Shown in pieces: positions 34,202-42,548 of a stretch of 59,964 bases of DNA. Under the pieces are notes generated by a model, which was not told the origin of the DNA, did not search any database, and worked only from the letters and a program-made list of their open reading frames with translations. This DNA is from Chryseobacterium gleum. GTDB taxonomy: Bacteria; Bacteroidota; Bacteroidia; Flavobacteriales_D; Sanyastnellaceae. A program made the translations under genes and the position numbers. Location: NCBI GenBank assembly GCA_945862415.1, contig CAMAYP010000003.1:1-59964 (forward strand), in the 5' to 3' direction. Numbering within the stretch: position 1 is the first letter of the stretch; every line of letters begins with the position of its first letter.

Positions 34202-34771
34202 TTAACAAGTCGTTAACACTTCCTCCAAAACTAGTGGGAACCACTTAATCTCAAGCGCACGAACCTTACTCTCGATGTCAGCAACGGAATCGCTACCTGA
34301 AATTTCAACGCAGTGTTGAGCAATGATAGCTCCTTCATCATAGTGCTCATTCACCCAATGCACGGTAATGCCCGACTCCGCTTCATGTGCGGCATGCACG
34401 GCTTCGTGAACAAAATGACCGTACATGCCCTTCCCTCCATATTTGGGCAACAACGACGGATGAATATTGATGATGTGTTGCGGGAAATGCGCGACCATCG
34501 ATGCAGGAACCTTCCATAAAAAACCTGCGAGCACAACGAAGTCTACCCGCATCGACTGCAACTGCATCACGAAATCATCCGTCAGTACGAAATTTTGTTT
34601 GGTGAGAATTTGAGTCGGAATGCCATTGCTTTCGGCAATCTGCAACACACCTGCATCGGCCTTGTTGGACGCCACAAGCGCGACTTCAGCAATCGATTTC
34701 GATTTAAAATACTGAATAATATTAGCTGCATTGCTTCCTGCTCCGGAAGCCAAAATGGCGATACGCTTCAC
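34202..34771 (-). CDS. purN: Phosphoribosylglycinamide formyltransferase PurN
   Basis: The 189-residue enzyme transfers a formyl group from 10-formyl-THF to GAR in purine synthesis. Motifs are ILASGAGSNAANII (8-21), VLAGFLWKVP, and the catalytic NIHPSLLPKYGGKGMYG with its His, followed by GITVHWVNEHYDEGAIIAQ. The start is GTG at 34771. A TAATATTG promoter-like element lies 14 bases upstream. It is followed by the SulP gene on the same strand. Confidence 0.95.
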   Translation of the reverse strand: MKRIAILASGAGSNAANIIQYFKSKSIAEVALVASNKADAGVLQIAESNGIPTQILTKQNFVLTDDFVMQLQSMRVDFVVLAGFLWKVPASMVAHFPQHIINIHPSLLPKYGGKGMYGHFVHEAVHAAHEAESGITVHWVNEHYDEGAIIAQHCVEISGSDSVADIESKVRALEIKWFPLVLEEVLTTC

Positions 34772-34795
34772 GTAAAGAATTTCGGCAATATTACA

Positions 34796-36673
34796 TCATT
34801 GCTTGAAAATCAATGCGTGAATCTTCTTGTACAACATTTCGGGCTGAAATGGCTTCGAAACATAATCGTTCATACCTCGCTCCAAACTTCGTTCGCGTTC
34901 ACCGTTGAGCGCATTGGCCGATAAACCAATGATAGGCACCTCCGACTGAAGCTCCTCCCGTATACACGTGGTAGCCTCGAAGCCGTCCATGACAGGCATC
35001 TGCAAATCCATCAATACTAGATGGTAAGATTTCCCTCGCATGCGATTCACAGCATCCTGACCATCTTCACTGATGTCGACAATTGCATTCCAAGACTTCA
35101 GCAACGCATTAGCGAGAAACTGATTCACCTGGTTGTCCTCCACCAATAAAATTCGTGAGCCTTCTAAATCGGGCTTGAATGCCTTCAGCTCCGTTGCCTG
35201 TATACCTCCCTTTTTCAAACGCAGCGTAAACGAGAATGTAGTGCCTACATTTTTCTCGCTTCGAAGCACTAATTCACTGCCCATGAGCTCAACTATTCGC
35301 TTGGATATGGACAGTCCCAATCCGGTGCCACCGTACTTGCGTGTAGTGCTGTTATCTTCCTGAGCGAATGCCAGAAACACAGCCGACTGGCGCTCCTCGG
35401 ATATTCCAATGCCTGTGTCGGTAACACTAAATTCTATATCCTGCGCATCATCTGTAGTCCCGACATGGTTTATCTCCAGCTGCACACTGCCCTGCGGAGT
35501 AAACTTAATCGCGTTGCCAATGAGATTGGTAAGCACCTGATTCAAGCGATGCACATCGCCGATTAAATAAGGTTGAATGCTATCATCAATTTTCGATTCA
35601 AACGACAGTCCCTTCTCATGGGCGCGCACCTGCAATAATTTTGAGAGCTCAGAGAAATTATCACGAACCGAAAATTCAAACGCTTCCAACTCAACCTTCC
35701 CTGCTTCAATTCGAGAAACATTTAGTAAATCGTCGATGAGCACCAACAAGCCATCCGACGAAAAGCGCATCGTTTTTAGATATTCACGCTGCTCATCGTC
35801 GAGATTCGTTGCAGAGAGCAAGGCCGACATGCCTACTATGCCATTTACAGGAGTGCGCAATTCATGGCTGACATTGGCTAAAATAGTTTTTCGCAATTCC
35901 AATCCGGCCTCCGCCGCTTTTTTGGCCTCACGCATTTCCTGTTCAAGTTTTTTACGGGCCGATATATCAAAAACAACGATAACTCCACCCTCAACCTCGC
36001 CTGCATCGCCGTAGAGCGGCGCCGTGGTGCAAAGCAACCATGAAACCTCGTTCATGGCATCTTTGAATGGAGATTCGAAAACGGTGTTTTCGAGATAGAA
36101 TTGAATTGGCCGAGCATTCGTCGACTCCTCAGTTTTCATATCAACTGCGGGAAAATCGGTTGCACGCATACCAACCATCTCATCCGAACTTCTTCCAAAA
36201 ATTTCAGCAAAACGGTGTTCTGCGCGTGTTACACGTCCCGCCAAATCGTATCGGGCCATTCCCAGATTCAAACTTTCAATAATGTCAATTAATCGCTGGT
36301 CGGATTGTGCCTTGCGCGATTCCGCGATGTGTCGTTTCTGAATCTCCTCCTGAACTACATCGGCGAGCTGCAGCAAATCCTCATTCTCAAGCGAAGGACG
36401 ATCCGGAAACAAGGCTGAAGCGGCCTCCTTCAACGACTCCAATACGTGAGATTGCCGCGTCAACAATGCTTTCAAGGCTTCCTTTTTAGCCTCCAATTCA
36501 TCACTGCTCTCCCGCATGGCCGTCTCCATTAAAACACGATCATTATCGGTGTGCTCATAGCTATTACTCACCGCGCTCAGTACATCCCTAAACTGCTCAG
36601 GAACTTCAGGATAGCCCGGAAGAAACTTCTTCAACTGCCGCTCCAACAAGCGATGATAGTTCTTCCCCGTCAT
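34796..36673 (-). CDS. Soluble hybrid sensor histidine kinase (coiled coil-PAS-HisKA-HATPase-REC)
   Basis: I start at ATG 36673 (625 residues), overlapping the FIST gene stop by 4 bases. Order: a helical N-terminal module (about 1-120, RLLERQLKKFLPGYP ... SNSYEHTDNDRVLMETAM), a PAS domain (about 128-240), HisKA with H270 in ANVSHELRTPVNGIVGM, HATPase with NLIGNAIKFT, DTGIGIS and GGTGLGLSISK, and a receiver with D556 in VLMDLQMPVMDG and K607. No membrane helix is present, so the input is cytoplasmic, presumably from the FIST protein encoded just before it. No separate response regulator is nearby. Confidence 0.93.
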   Translation of the reverse strand: MTGKNYHRLLERQLKKFLPGYPEVPEQFRDVLSAVSNSYEHTDNDRVLMETAMRESSDELEAKKEALKALLTRQSHVLESLKEAASALFPDRPSLENEDLLQLADVVQEEIQKRHIAESRKAQSDQRLIDIIESLNLGMARYDLAGRVTRAEHRFAEIFGRSSDEMVGMRATDFPAVDMKTEESTNARPIQFYLENTVFESPFKDAMNEVSWLLCTTAPLYGDAGEVEGGVIVVFDISARKKLEQEMREAKKAAEAGLELRKTILANVSHELRTPVNGIVGMSALLSATNLDDEQREYLKTMRFSSDGLLVLIDDLLNVSRIEAGKVELEAFEFSVRDNFSELSKLLQVRAHEKGLSFESKIDDSIQPYLIGDVHRLNQVLTNLIGNAIKFTPQGSVQLEINHVGTTDDAQDIEFSVTDTGIGISEERQSAVFLAFAQEDNSTTRKYGGTGLGLSISKRIVELMGSELVLRSEKNVGTTFSFTLRLKKGGIQATELKAFKPDLEGSRILLVEDNQVNQFLANALLKSWNAIVDISEDGQDAVNRMRGKSYHLVLMDLQMPVMDGFEATTCIREELQSEVPIIGLSANALNGERERSLERGMNDYVSKPFQPEMLYKKIHALIFKQ

Positions 36674-37794
36674 GCCTCTTCGTAATAGGTCGTGATTGTC
36701 ATGGTTTGATTGTGCAAAGAGCACTTCGTGCTTCCCGGCTGGGGCGATATCTCTCCGTTGGAATAAAAACCGGTGTATACAGCCTGGTTGCCGAAATACT
36801 GACAAACAGATTCCACCTCCTCCTCAATGCGCTGATCGAGCACAAGCTTTCTTCCTACGCAACTCACCATAAGTACTAGGTTGGGTGACTTTTCTGTGGA
36901 TTGCTCAGCTGCCTTCGCTGCCCCATCAACCAGCCGATCGAAATTGGCCATCATGAACTGGACTTGGGCACCCATTGGAATGTTACCCGCAAAACGCAGC
37001 GTTCCCGCTGCCTCATCAACACTTAAGATAGTTCGCACCAAATGACTTTGTCGATCACTACTTAAGATACAGAGCGGAAACAAAAGTGCAGAACCCGGAA
37101 GCTCGCTGGCACGAGGGCCTAAATATCGCTTGTACAAATCGAGTGCGTTCTCTCCATCCAACTCATACAATACGTTTTCAATAGCCTTGGTAACCACGCG
37201 CACAGGACCAAACAAATCCCATCCACCGTGCGATCCATGGGTTATTCTCAATTGACTCCCATAAAAACCAATGGCCACGATTCGATTGGGTTCCGGATCG
37301 TGGTTGGCGCCTACAAGCGTTTTGGTGAAACGTCCGGCATCGGCCGCCAAGCCACCGGTTACAATAACATCAGCAGATAAACCTTCGTTTATACCTCGAA
37401 CCAAATCATCGCCATTTACAGAAATACCATCTGAAAAAACGAGTATGTGACACAAGCCTTCTCCTTTCAATTTTTGTGTAATTGAACGTCCGCATTCAAA
37501 ACTATTTGCTGAGTCTTCGACATTACTCTCCACCACCTTCAACGCAGTCTTTTCAAACTTACAAGCTGTAACACTGACCGTGCTGTCGTTCACTTCATCG
37601 CCATGAATTTCACCTGCAGTGCTCGCAAGCACAATATCTGCTTCAGGGTAGATTTTACGAATCTCTCCATAAACGGAGTCGTTTGCCAAAGTGTCTACGC
37701 CACCAAATGCATAAACCAAATTGGGTTGAAATGAAATAGACGGTGTTACCGCCCATCCCTTGCCTTCTCGCCAGAGGTGCTGTTGAACTTTCAT
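36670..37794 (-). CDS. FIST domain sensory protein
   Basis: The 374-residue cytoplasmic protein has FIST_N and FIST_C regions: LVYAFGGVDTLAND, EADIVLASTAGEIHGDEVNDSTVSV, ITQKLKGEGLCHILVFSDGISVNGDDLVRGI, VIVTGGLAADAGRF, then LYKRYLGPRASELPGSALLFPLCI and VYTGFYSNGEISPQPGSTKCSLHNQTMTI. FIST domains are thought to bind small ligands such as amino acids in signal transduction. The stop overlaps the kinase start (ATGA), which is strong evidence that the two are one signalling unit. Confidence 0.93.
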   Translation of the reverse strand: MKVQQHLWREGKGWAVTPSISFQPNLVYAFGGVDTLANDSVYGEIRKIYPEADIVLASTAGEIHGDEVNDSTVSVTACKFEKTALKVVESNVEDSANSFECGRSITQKLKGEGLCHILVFSDGISVNGDDLVRGINEGLSADVIVTGGLAADAGRFTKTLVGANHDPEPNRIVAIGFYGSQLRITHGSHGGWDLFGPVRVVTKAIENVLYELDGENALDLYKRYLGPRASELPGSALLFPLCILSSDRQSHLVRTILSVDEAAGTLRFAGNIPMGAQVQFMMANFDRLVDGAAKAAEQSTEKSPNLVLMVSCVGRKLVLDQRIEEEVESVCQYFGNQAVYTGFYSNGEISPQPGSTKCSLHNQTMTITTYYEEA

Positions 37795-37913
37795 GTGATT
37801 TCAGATTAGTGGTTTAGTGGTCAAGGCCCTTGCCTTAGGAGGCTCAATGTAAGGATTTCCTTTCACTCGTCGCATTGCATCGGTCAAATCGAAGCAGCAA
37901 TATCAATATTGAT

Positions 37914-37921
37914 TAGGTTTG
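37914..37921 (+). promoter_or_regulatory. gldA -7 promoter element TAGGTTTG
   Basis: Exact TAnnTTTG match, 18 bases before the ATG of gldA at 37940. A transcript start near 37927 would exclude the longer TTG-started frame and supports ATG 37940. Confidence 0.45.
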
Positions 37922-37939
37922 CAGCCTGAATATCAGCAC

Positions 37940-38647
37940 ATGTCTATAGCAGTAGAAAAAGTCACAAAAACGTACGGAAGTCAGCGCGCATTGAATGATG
38001 TTTCATTCGAAATAGGACGCGGACAAATCGTCGGTTTTCTCGGGCCCAATGGCGCAGGCAAAAGCACCATGATGAAGATTATCACGTGCTATATTCCTCC
38101 TACATCGGGCAAGGTTGCGGTGTGCGGCTTCGACGTAATGAGCCAAAGTACAGAGGCAAAGCGCTGCATTGGTTACCTCCCGGAACACAATCCGCTTTAC
38201 ACGGATATGTATGTGCGTGAATACCTTTCATTCGTGGGAGGCATGTACGAGATTCCTAACGTGAAATCGCGCGTGGAAGAAATGATCGAAACAGTTGGGC
38301 TGCAGCAGGAAGCACATAAAAAAATTGAAACCCTCTCCAAAGGATACCGCCAACGAATCGGACTTGCTCAGGCATTAATTCATGACCCGCAAGTACTAAT
38401 TCTCGATGAACCTACGAGCGGATTGGACCCCAATCAGCTAGTCGAAATTCGCAACCTGATTGTTGCTGTCGGTAAAACGAAAACCGTCATGCTATCTACG
38501 CACATCATGCAAGAAGTAGAAGCCATGTGCGACAATGCATTCATTATTGATCGCGGTAATATCGTAGCCGACAATCTCAACATTAAAGAGCTGGCAAAAG
38601 GAAATGAGAGACTGGAGGATATCTTTAAGAAAGTGACGAATGACTAG
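37940..38647 (+). CDS. gldA: Gliding motility ABC transporter ATPase GldA
   Basis: I use ATG 37940 (MSIAVEKVTKTYG), 235 residues. The Walker A is GPNGAGKST (35-43), the signature LSKGYRQ (132-138) and Walker B VLILDEPTSGLDPNQ (152-166). The phrases GYLPEHNPLYTDMYVREYL and STHIMQEVEAMCDNAFIIDRG fit GldA, the ATPase of the GldA-GldF-GldG exporter-like complex linked to gliding and T9SS. gldF and gldG are not in the window. It stands alone between the FIST operon and nadE, convergent with nadE. Confidence 0.85.
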   Translation: MSIAVEKVTKTYGSQRALNDVSFEIGRGQIVGFLGPNGAGKSTMMKIITCYIPPTSGKVAVCGFDVMSQSTEAKRCIGYLPEHNPLYTDMYVREYLSFVGGMYEIPNVKSRVEEMIETVGLQQEAHKKIETLSKGYRQRIGLAQALIHDPQVLILDEPTSGLDPNQLVEIRNLIVAVGKTKTVMLSTHIMQEVEAMCDNAFIIDRGNIVADNLNIKELAKGNERLEDIFKKVTND

Positions 38648-38694
38648 TGGCGAAAGGTGAATGTTTTGGACCCACTCGCCATTCGCTACTCGCC
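38646..38694. repeat. Heptad-period inverted repeat (ACTCGCC type)
   Basis: On the left are AGTGGCG and AAAGGTG (38646-38659, overlapping the gldA stop); on the right ACTCGCC, ATTCGCT and ACTCGCC (38674-38694, ending at the nadE stop). The arms are partly complementary and could form the shared 3' hairpin of these convergent genes. The heptamer matches the one at 7170-7190. Confidence 0.65.
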
Positions 38695-38695
38695 A

Positions 38696-39490
38696 TTAAT
38701 TCAACTCACGTGGTATCTCACACACCGGAATAGGCCGCATCTTATGCTGATTCGCTGCATTCATTCTCCGGTAAATAGACAACACTTCTTGTTGACGATC
38801 GCTCAGAACAACGGTCGATTCGTTGGTTGATGCTTCAAAACGCATCGCCCACTCAAGCTCCGGATAACTAGCTCCTATCTGATCTTCATCCGAACGATCA
38901 TCCCCCCACAAACCATCGGTAGGTGCTGCAAGCTGAATGGATTGCGAGACACCCATATGCGCCGCAAGCTCATAAACTTCTGTTTTCATCAAATCGGCGA
39001 TGGGTGAAATGTCGACACCGCCATCACCATACTTCGTGTAGAAACCAACACCAAAATCTTCCACCTTGTTGCCTGTACCGGCAACGAGAAGATGATGTAT
39101 TCCCGCATGATAATACAAGGTCGTCATGCGCAAGCGGGAACGTGTATTCGCCATTGCCAAGTGCTGCGTATGTTGATTACTTGCCTCACCTGCCATCGAT
39201 TGCATAAACAAGTCATAGGCAGGCGTAAGGTCAACTCTTGCATCGACCACATTGGAATGCCTTTCCTTTAACCATGCAATATGCTCTTGAGCGCGCGTCA
39301 CCTGGCTCGCGGCCTGATGAATGGGCATTTCAATCAACAGCGTTTTCCTACCTGTAAGAGCGCACAACGTCGAAGTAAGCGCCGAATCAATGCCTCCGCT
39401 AACTCCAACAACAAAACCCTGTGTGCGGCTGCTGACCGAATAGCTCGCAAGCCATTGCACGATATAATCAATAACTGCCTGATGCTTCAT
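38696..39490 (-). CDS. nadE: NAD+ synthetase (ammonia or glutamine-independent type)
   Basis: I start at ATG 39490 (MKHQAVIDYIVQWL), 264 residues; the longer frame passes through a terminator hairpin. The ATP-pyrophosphatase loop VSGGIDSALTS (30-40) is present, and SRLRMTTLYYHAG, VAGTGNKVEDFGVGFYTKYGDGGVDISPIADLMKTEVYELA and DRSDEDQIGASYPELEWA are the usual NAD synthetase motifs. It amidates nicotinate adenine dinucleotide and lacks a glutaminase domain. nadE beside gldB/gldC is a known arrangement in gliding Bacteroidota. Confidence 0.93.
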   Translation of the reverse strand: MKHQAVIDYIVQWLASYSVSSRTQGFVVGVSGGIDSALTSTLCALTGRKTLLIEMPIHQAASQVTRAQEHIAWLKERHSNVVDARVDLTPAYDLFMQSMAGEASNQHTQHLAMANTRSRLRMTTLYYHAGIHHLLVAGTGNKVEDFGVGFYTKYGDGGVDISPIADLMKTEVYELAAHMGVSQSIQLAAPTDGLWGDDRSDEDQIGASYPELEWAMRFEASTNESTVVLSDRQQEVLSIYRRMNAANQHKMRPIPVCEIPRELN

Positions 39491-39501
39491 AAGGATAAAA
39501 T

Positions 39502-39531
39502 AAAAAGTCCCGCCAAAGATGGCAGGACTTT
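39502..39531 (-). terminator. Terminator after the outer-membrane barrel gene
   Basis: Stem AAAGTCC-GCC/GGC-GGACTTT with one mismatch and a 6-base loop (39504-39531) has a U-rich tail on the minus strand. It lies 23 bases past the stop of the barrel gene and just ahead of nadE. Confidence 0.7.
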
Positions 39532-39553
39532 CCATTGAATGCGATAGGTTTCT

Positions 39554-40342
39554 TTAAAACAATATACCAATCTGGAGGGAAACAAGGTTGCTTATTCCCT
39601 TCATGTCAAATACCTTCGGCGTATTATCCTGAACATTAAAATCAGGCTCATTGTTACTTGCTGAAACTCCCTTTCCCTTCAGTACGTTGCTGAACGCGTT
39701 GTTCAGACATACACCTGCCACGATGCTTGCATCGCCGCTGAGGTTGTATTCGATACCACCTGCAATGATGAGACTCGACCGGAAAATACTGATGTCACTA
39801 CCGATGTCTTCATCCTCAATGGATTCATCATCTATAATATCGCCGACATCTACCCAGTTTAGAACATCCGGGGTGGTTCCATTCTCCAATTTCTTGTAAT
39901 CAATCACATCATCACCCTTTGATTTGATGTTGACTCCCAAACCGACACCCACTTGTGCCCAATAGGTAATGTACCCAATTTCGTTGGTGCGGAGCTTCAG
40001 GGTTAAGGGCACCTCGGCGTACTTTAAATTGTAGGTTCGATCCATTCTAGCAATTGTGCGCACACCCGCATCTGTGATACGCTCGTCGAAATACGACAAT
40101 TGGCCGCCTGTATTGAAGATATTGATTCCGGTTCCTATTGCATAATTAGCCGTAAACATCTTATCGATGCTGATACCGAAACCGAAGTTCAGCTTATTAT
40201 CGCCGGCAGTCAAATTCTTGTTGTCCGGCTTTAACCAAGAGATATTCGGATCCACGTGTAAAGCTATTTTCCATTGCTTGGTTTGTGCCTCTACCGCAGT
40301 TGTGAGCATTACGGTGAGCATGAAAAGGATAATTTTTTTCAT
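39554..40342 (-). CDS. Outer-membrane beta-barrel protein (PorT-like)
   Basis: The 262-residue protein has a signal peptide (MKKIILFMLTVMLTTAVEAQ) and alternating strands ending in SLQIGILF, a typical barrel terminus. Strand motifs such as LKYAEVPLTLKLRTNEIGYITYWAQVGVGLGVNIKSKG and GGIEYNLSGDASIVAGVCLNNAFSNVL fit the OMP_b-brl_2/PorT-like group. It is divergent from gldB (32 bases between starts). PorT itself is a T9SS component; I can only say this protein belongs to the same broad fold. Confidence 0.8.
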   Translation of the reverse strand: MKKIILFMLTVMLTTAVEAQTKQWKIALHVDPNISWLKPDNKNLTAGDNKLNFGFGISIDKMFTANYAIGTGINIFNTGGQLSYFDERITDAGVRTIARMDRTYNLKYAEVPLTLKLRTNEIGYITYWAQVGVGLGVNIKSKGDDVIDYKKLENGTTPDVLNWVDVGDIIDDESIEDEDIGSDISIFRSSLIIAGGIEYNLSGDASIVAGVCLNNAFSNVLKGKGVSASNNEPDFNVQDNTPKVFDMKGISNLVSLQIGILF

Positions 40343-40374
40343 ACGATTCGTTTAACTGTTTTAAAATTGCCTCT

Positions 40375-41442
40375 ATGAGGTGTTCAAATTTATCCAAATT
40401 ATTACTCAGTCCTGCATTCATTTTCGCCATGTTATTCATAGGGGTATGTGGATGCAATGACGACAAGCCGCTCAGCAAGATTGAAATTGCACCGCAGGCG
40501 GCAGAGCTAAGCGCCAAAGCACGTTCGTTCGACATCGATTTGTTTTCATGTGATTTCAAGCAACCCGCTCAATGTTCCGACACGCTGCGTGCAAACTATG
40601 GAAATTTCTTTTGCGGATTTGTGGAAGACGACCTACGCCTGGCCGCTTGCGCAAGCGATAGCGTGGGACAACTGCTGGCTATGTTTACTTCCGATCCACA
40701 AATCGCAGAAACTCATCGCGCCGTGATGGACGTTTTTACGCTTGAAAAAAGAGAAGCAATCACGCAAGAGTTCGATGCTATTGTACAGCGGTGGAATCAT
40801 TTTTTTCCCTCGAAACCTGTTCCCGAAATCGTTTACTACTGCTCGGCTTGGAACCGAAGCATTGCCACAACCGACAGTATAATAGGCATCGCACTCGATT
40901 GCTATCTGGGGCGCGACCACGAAATCACTCAGAAACTTTCGCCCGATTTCTTTCCTGCTTACATGAAGGAAAACATGGATGAACGCTACCTCCTTGCAGA
41001 CGCGGTAAAAGGATATGCGGCGTGGAATGCCCGCTACATCTATCAACCCAAAGACCTGCTTTCAGAATTGGTGTTCTACGGAAAAATCATGTACGTAGCA
41101 GAGGCTCTTGCACCGCAGCTGCCCGACTCCACCCTGATGAGCTGGAGTTCCGAGCAATGCGCTTGGGCCGAAGCCGGTGAAGAAAATGTATGGAAAACAC
41201 TGGCCAACGAGAAGACGATGTACCAATCGAAGCCTTTTGAAATCAACAAGTGGTTTGCGGATGGCCCCTTTACTTCGGTAACAGGAATACCGCAGCAAAG
41301 CGCTCCACAATTGGGTGTGTGGATGGGTTGGAACATCATTCGCAGCTATATGAAGAAATTCCCGGACACTTCCCTTGATGCATTGCTGAACGAAACCGAC
41401 AACCAGCGCTTGCTATCGGCCTATGTGCCCGGTAAACGGTAA
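40375..41442 (+). CDS. gldB: Gliding motility lipoprotein GldB
   Basis: The 355-residue protein begins with a lipoprotein signal peptide (SPAFIFAMLFIGVCGC, lipid-modified Cys about residue 27). Then come FDIDLFSCDF, NYGNFFCGFVEDDLRLA, IVYYCSAWNRSIATTDSIIGIALDCYLG and FFPAYMKENMDERYLLADAVKGYAAWN, the characteristic GldB stretches. GldB is essential for gliding and, with GldC, supports the T9SS motor lipoproteins. gldC follows after 20 bases. A TAAAATTG element lies five bases before its ATG. Confidence 0.92.
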   Translation: MRCSNLSKLLLSPAFIFAMLFIGVCGCNDDKPLSKIEIAPQAAELSAKARSFDIDLFSCDFKQPAQCSDTLRANYGNFFCGFVEDDLRLAACASDSVGQLLAMFTSDPQIAETHRAVMDVFTLEKREAITQEFDAIVQRWNHFFPSKPVPEIVYYCSAWNRSIATTDSIIGIALDCYLGRDHEITQKLSPDFFPAYMKENMDERYLLADAVKGYAAWNARYIYQPKDLLSELVFYGKIMYVAEALAPQLPDSTLMSWSSEQCAWAEAGEENVWKTLANEKTMYQSKPFEINKWFADGPFTSVTGIPQQSAPQLGVWMGWNIIRSYMKKFPDTSLDALLNETDNQRLLSAYVPGKR

Positions 41443-41450
41443 AGCAGCAC

Positions 41451-41458
41451 TACATTTG
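41451..41458 (+). promoter_or_regulatory. Candidate gldC -7 element TACATTTG
   Basis: Exact TAnnTTTG, followed by CGCC and the gldC ATG at 41463. It lies in the 20-base gap after gldB. If active it would give a leaderless gldC mRNA in addition to a gldB-gldC message. There is no clear -33 element. Confidence 0.35.
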
Positions 41459-41462
41459 CGCC

Positions 41463-41792
41463 ATGAAACTCGAGCAAATCCGATTCGAAATAACCCTCGA
41501 CGACAACAACGTTCCCGAAAAAATTAATTGGACAGCCACCGAAAACGGCCGCTCTGCAGAAGCGAAAGCAATGATTCTTTCGGTTTGGGACAAAGAAGAG
41601 CAGAACGCACTGCGCATTGATCTTTGGAATAAAGAAATGCAAGTAGATGAGATGAAGCAATTTGTTCATCAAACGATACTTACCCTTGCCGATAGTTTCG
41701 AACGCGCCACCAACGAAAAAGCCATGGCCGACACCATGCGTGATTTTTGCGCGTACTATGCGGAGAAAATGAACATCATGAATAAGTTCTAG
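41463..41792 (+). CDS. gldC: Gliding motility protein GldC
   Basis: The 109-residue soluble protein starts MKLEQIRFEITLDDNNVPEKINWTA and has AMILSVWDKEEQNALRIDLWNKEMQVDEMKQFVHQTILTLADSFERAT, the GldC pattern. The carboxyl end FCAYYAEKMNIMNKF is also typical. GldC partners GldB; loss of it weakens gliding. It directly follows gldB and precedes a heptad repeat and engB. Confidence 0.94.
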   Translation: MKLEQIRFEITLDDNNVPEKINWTATENGRSAEAKAMILSVWDKEEQNALRIDLWNKEMQVDEMKQFVHQTILTLADSFERATNEKAMADTMRDFCAYYAEKMNIMNKF

Positions 41793-41793
41793 G

Positions 41794-41874
41794 CACTGGG
41801 TACTGGGTACAGAGTACGAATCACCAATCTTCAGTACCCAGTCCTCAGTCCCCAGTCTTCAGTCCTCAGTCCCC
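41794..41874. repeat. Heptad-period inverted repeat (CAGTCCT type)
   Basis: The left arm has CACTGGG, TACTGGG and TACAGAG (41794-41814); the right arm has six heptamers CAGTACC, CAGTCCT, CAGTCCC, CAGTCTT, CAGTCCT and CAGTCCC (41832-41873). It fills the whole gap between gldC and engB and ends six bases before the engB ATG, so the structure may affect engB translation. Confidence 0.8.
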
Positions 41875-41880
41875 AAAAAA

Positions 41881-42480
41881 ATGCTCCCCACCAACGCCAC
41901 CTTCCTCAAATCCTCCGCTTTCCTTGACCAGTGCCCTGCGCCCGAGCATCCTGAGTTTGCTTTCATCGGCCGCAGCAACGTAGGCAAGAGCAGCCTCATA
42001 AACATGCTGGTCAACAAAAAAAATCTGGCAAAGACATCGGGAACACCGGGTAAAACCCGACTCATTAATCACTTTGAAATAACAAGCGTCCAAGCGCATT
42101 GGTACCTCGTCGATTTGCCTGGATATGGCTACGCGAAAATTTCTCGCAGCGAGCGAGAAAAGTGGGAGATCATGATTGAAAAGTACTTGAGTGAGCGAGA
42201 AAATCTGCTTTGCACGTTTGTGCTCATCGACGTGCGACACGAACCTCAGAAAAACGACTTGGAGTTTTGCCTAAAGCTAGGCCAGGACGGAATTCCTTTC
42301 GCACTCGTATTTACCAAAGCCGACAAGGAAAAACCCGGCGCAGTAGAACGCAACGTAAATGCGTTTTGCGACAAATTGCTCGAACAATTTGCTGAACTGC
42401 CCAATGTATTCGTGACATCCGCTGCGGAACGCACCGGTCGCGAAAGATTGCTCGCATTCATTAGCAAGAGCATGGCATAG
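41881..42480 (+). CDS. engB: Ribosome-biogenesis GTPase EngB/YihA/YsxC
   Basis: The 199-residue GTPase acts in assembly of the large ribosomal subunit. G motifs: FIGRSNVGKSSLIN (29-42), TSGTPGKTRLINHF (52-65), LVDLPGYGYAK (77-86), FTKADK and VFVTSAAERTGRE. It is typical in length. The ATG directly follows a run of six A that closes the heptad repeat. Confidence 0.95.
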   Translation: MLPTNATFLKSSAFLDQCPAPEHPEFAFIGRSNVGKSSLINMLVNKKNLAKTSGTPGKTRLINHFEITSVQAHWYLVDLPGYGYAKISRSEREKWEIMIEKYLSERENLLCTFVLIDVRHEPQKNDLEFCLKLGQDGIPFALVFTKADKEKPGAVERNVNAFCDKLLEQFAELPNVFVTSAAERTGRERLLAFISKSMA

Positions 42481-42548
42481 TTCGGTGGCGATGAAGACGC
42501 GCACTACTGTGCGTGTTATCCCCTGAGTAAAATCAAGATGATTGTCTT

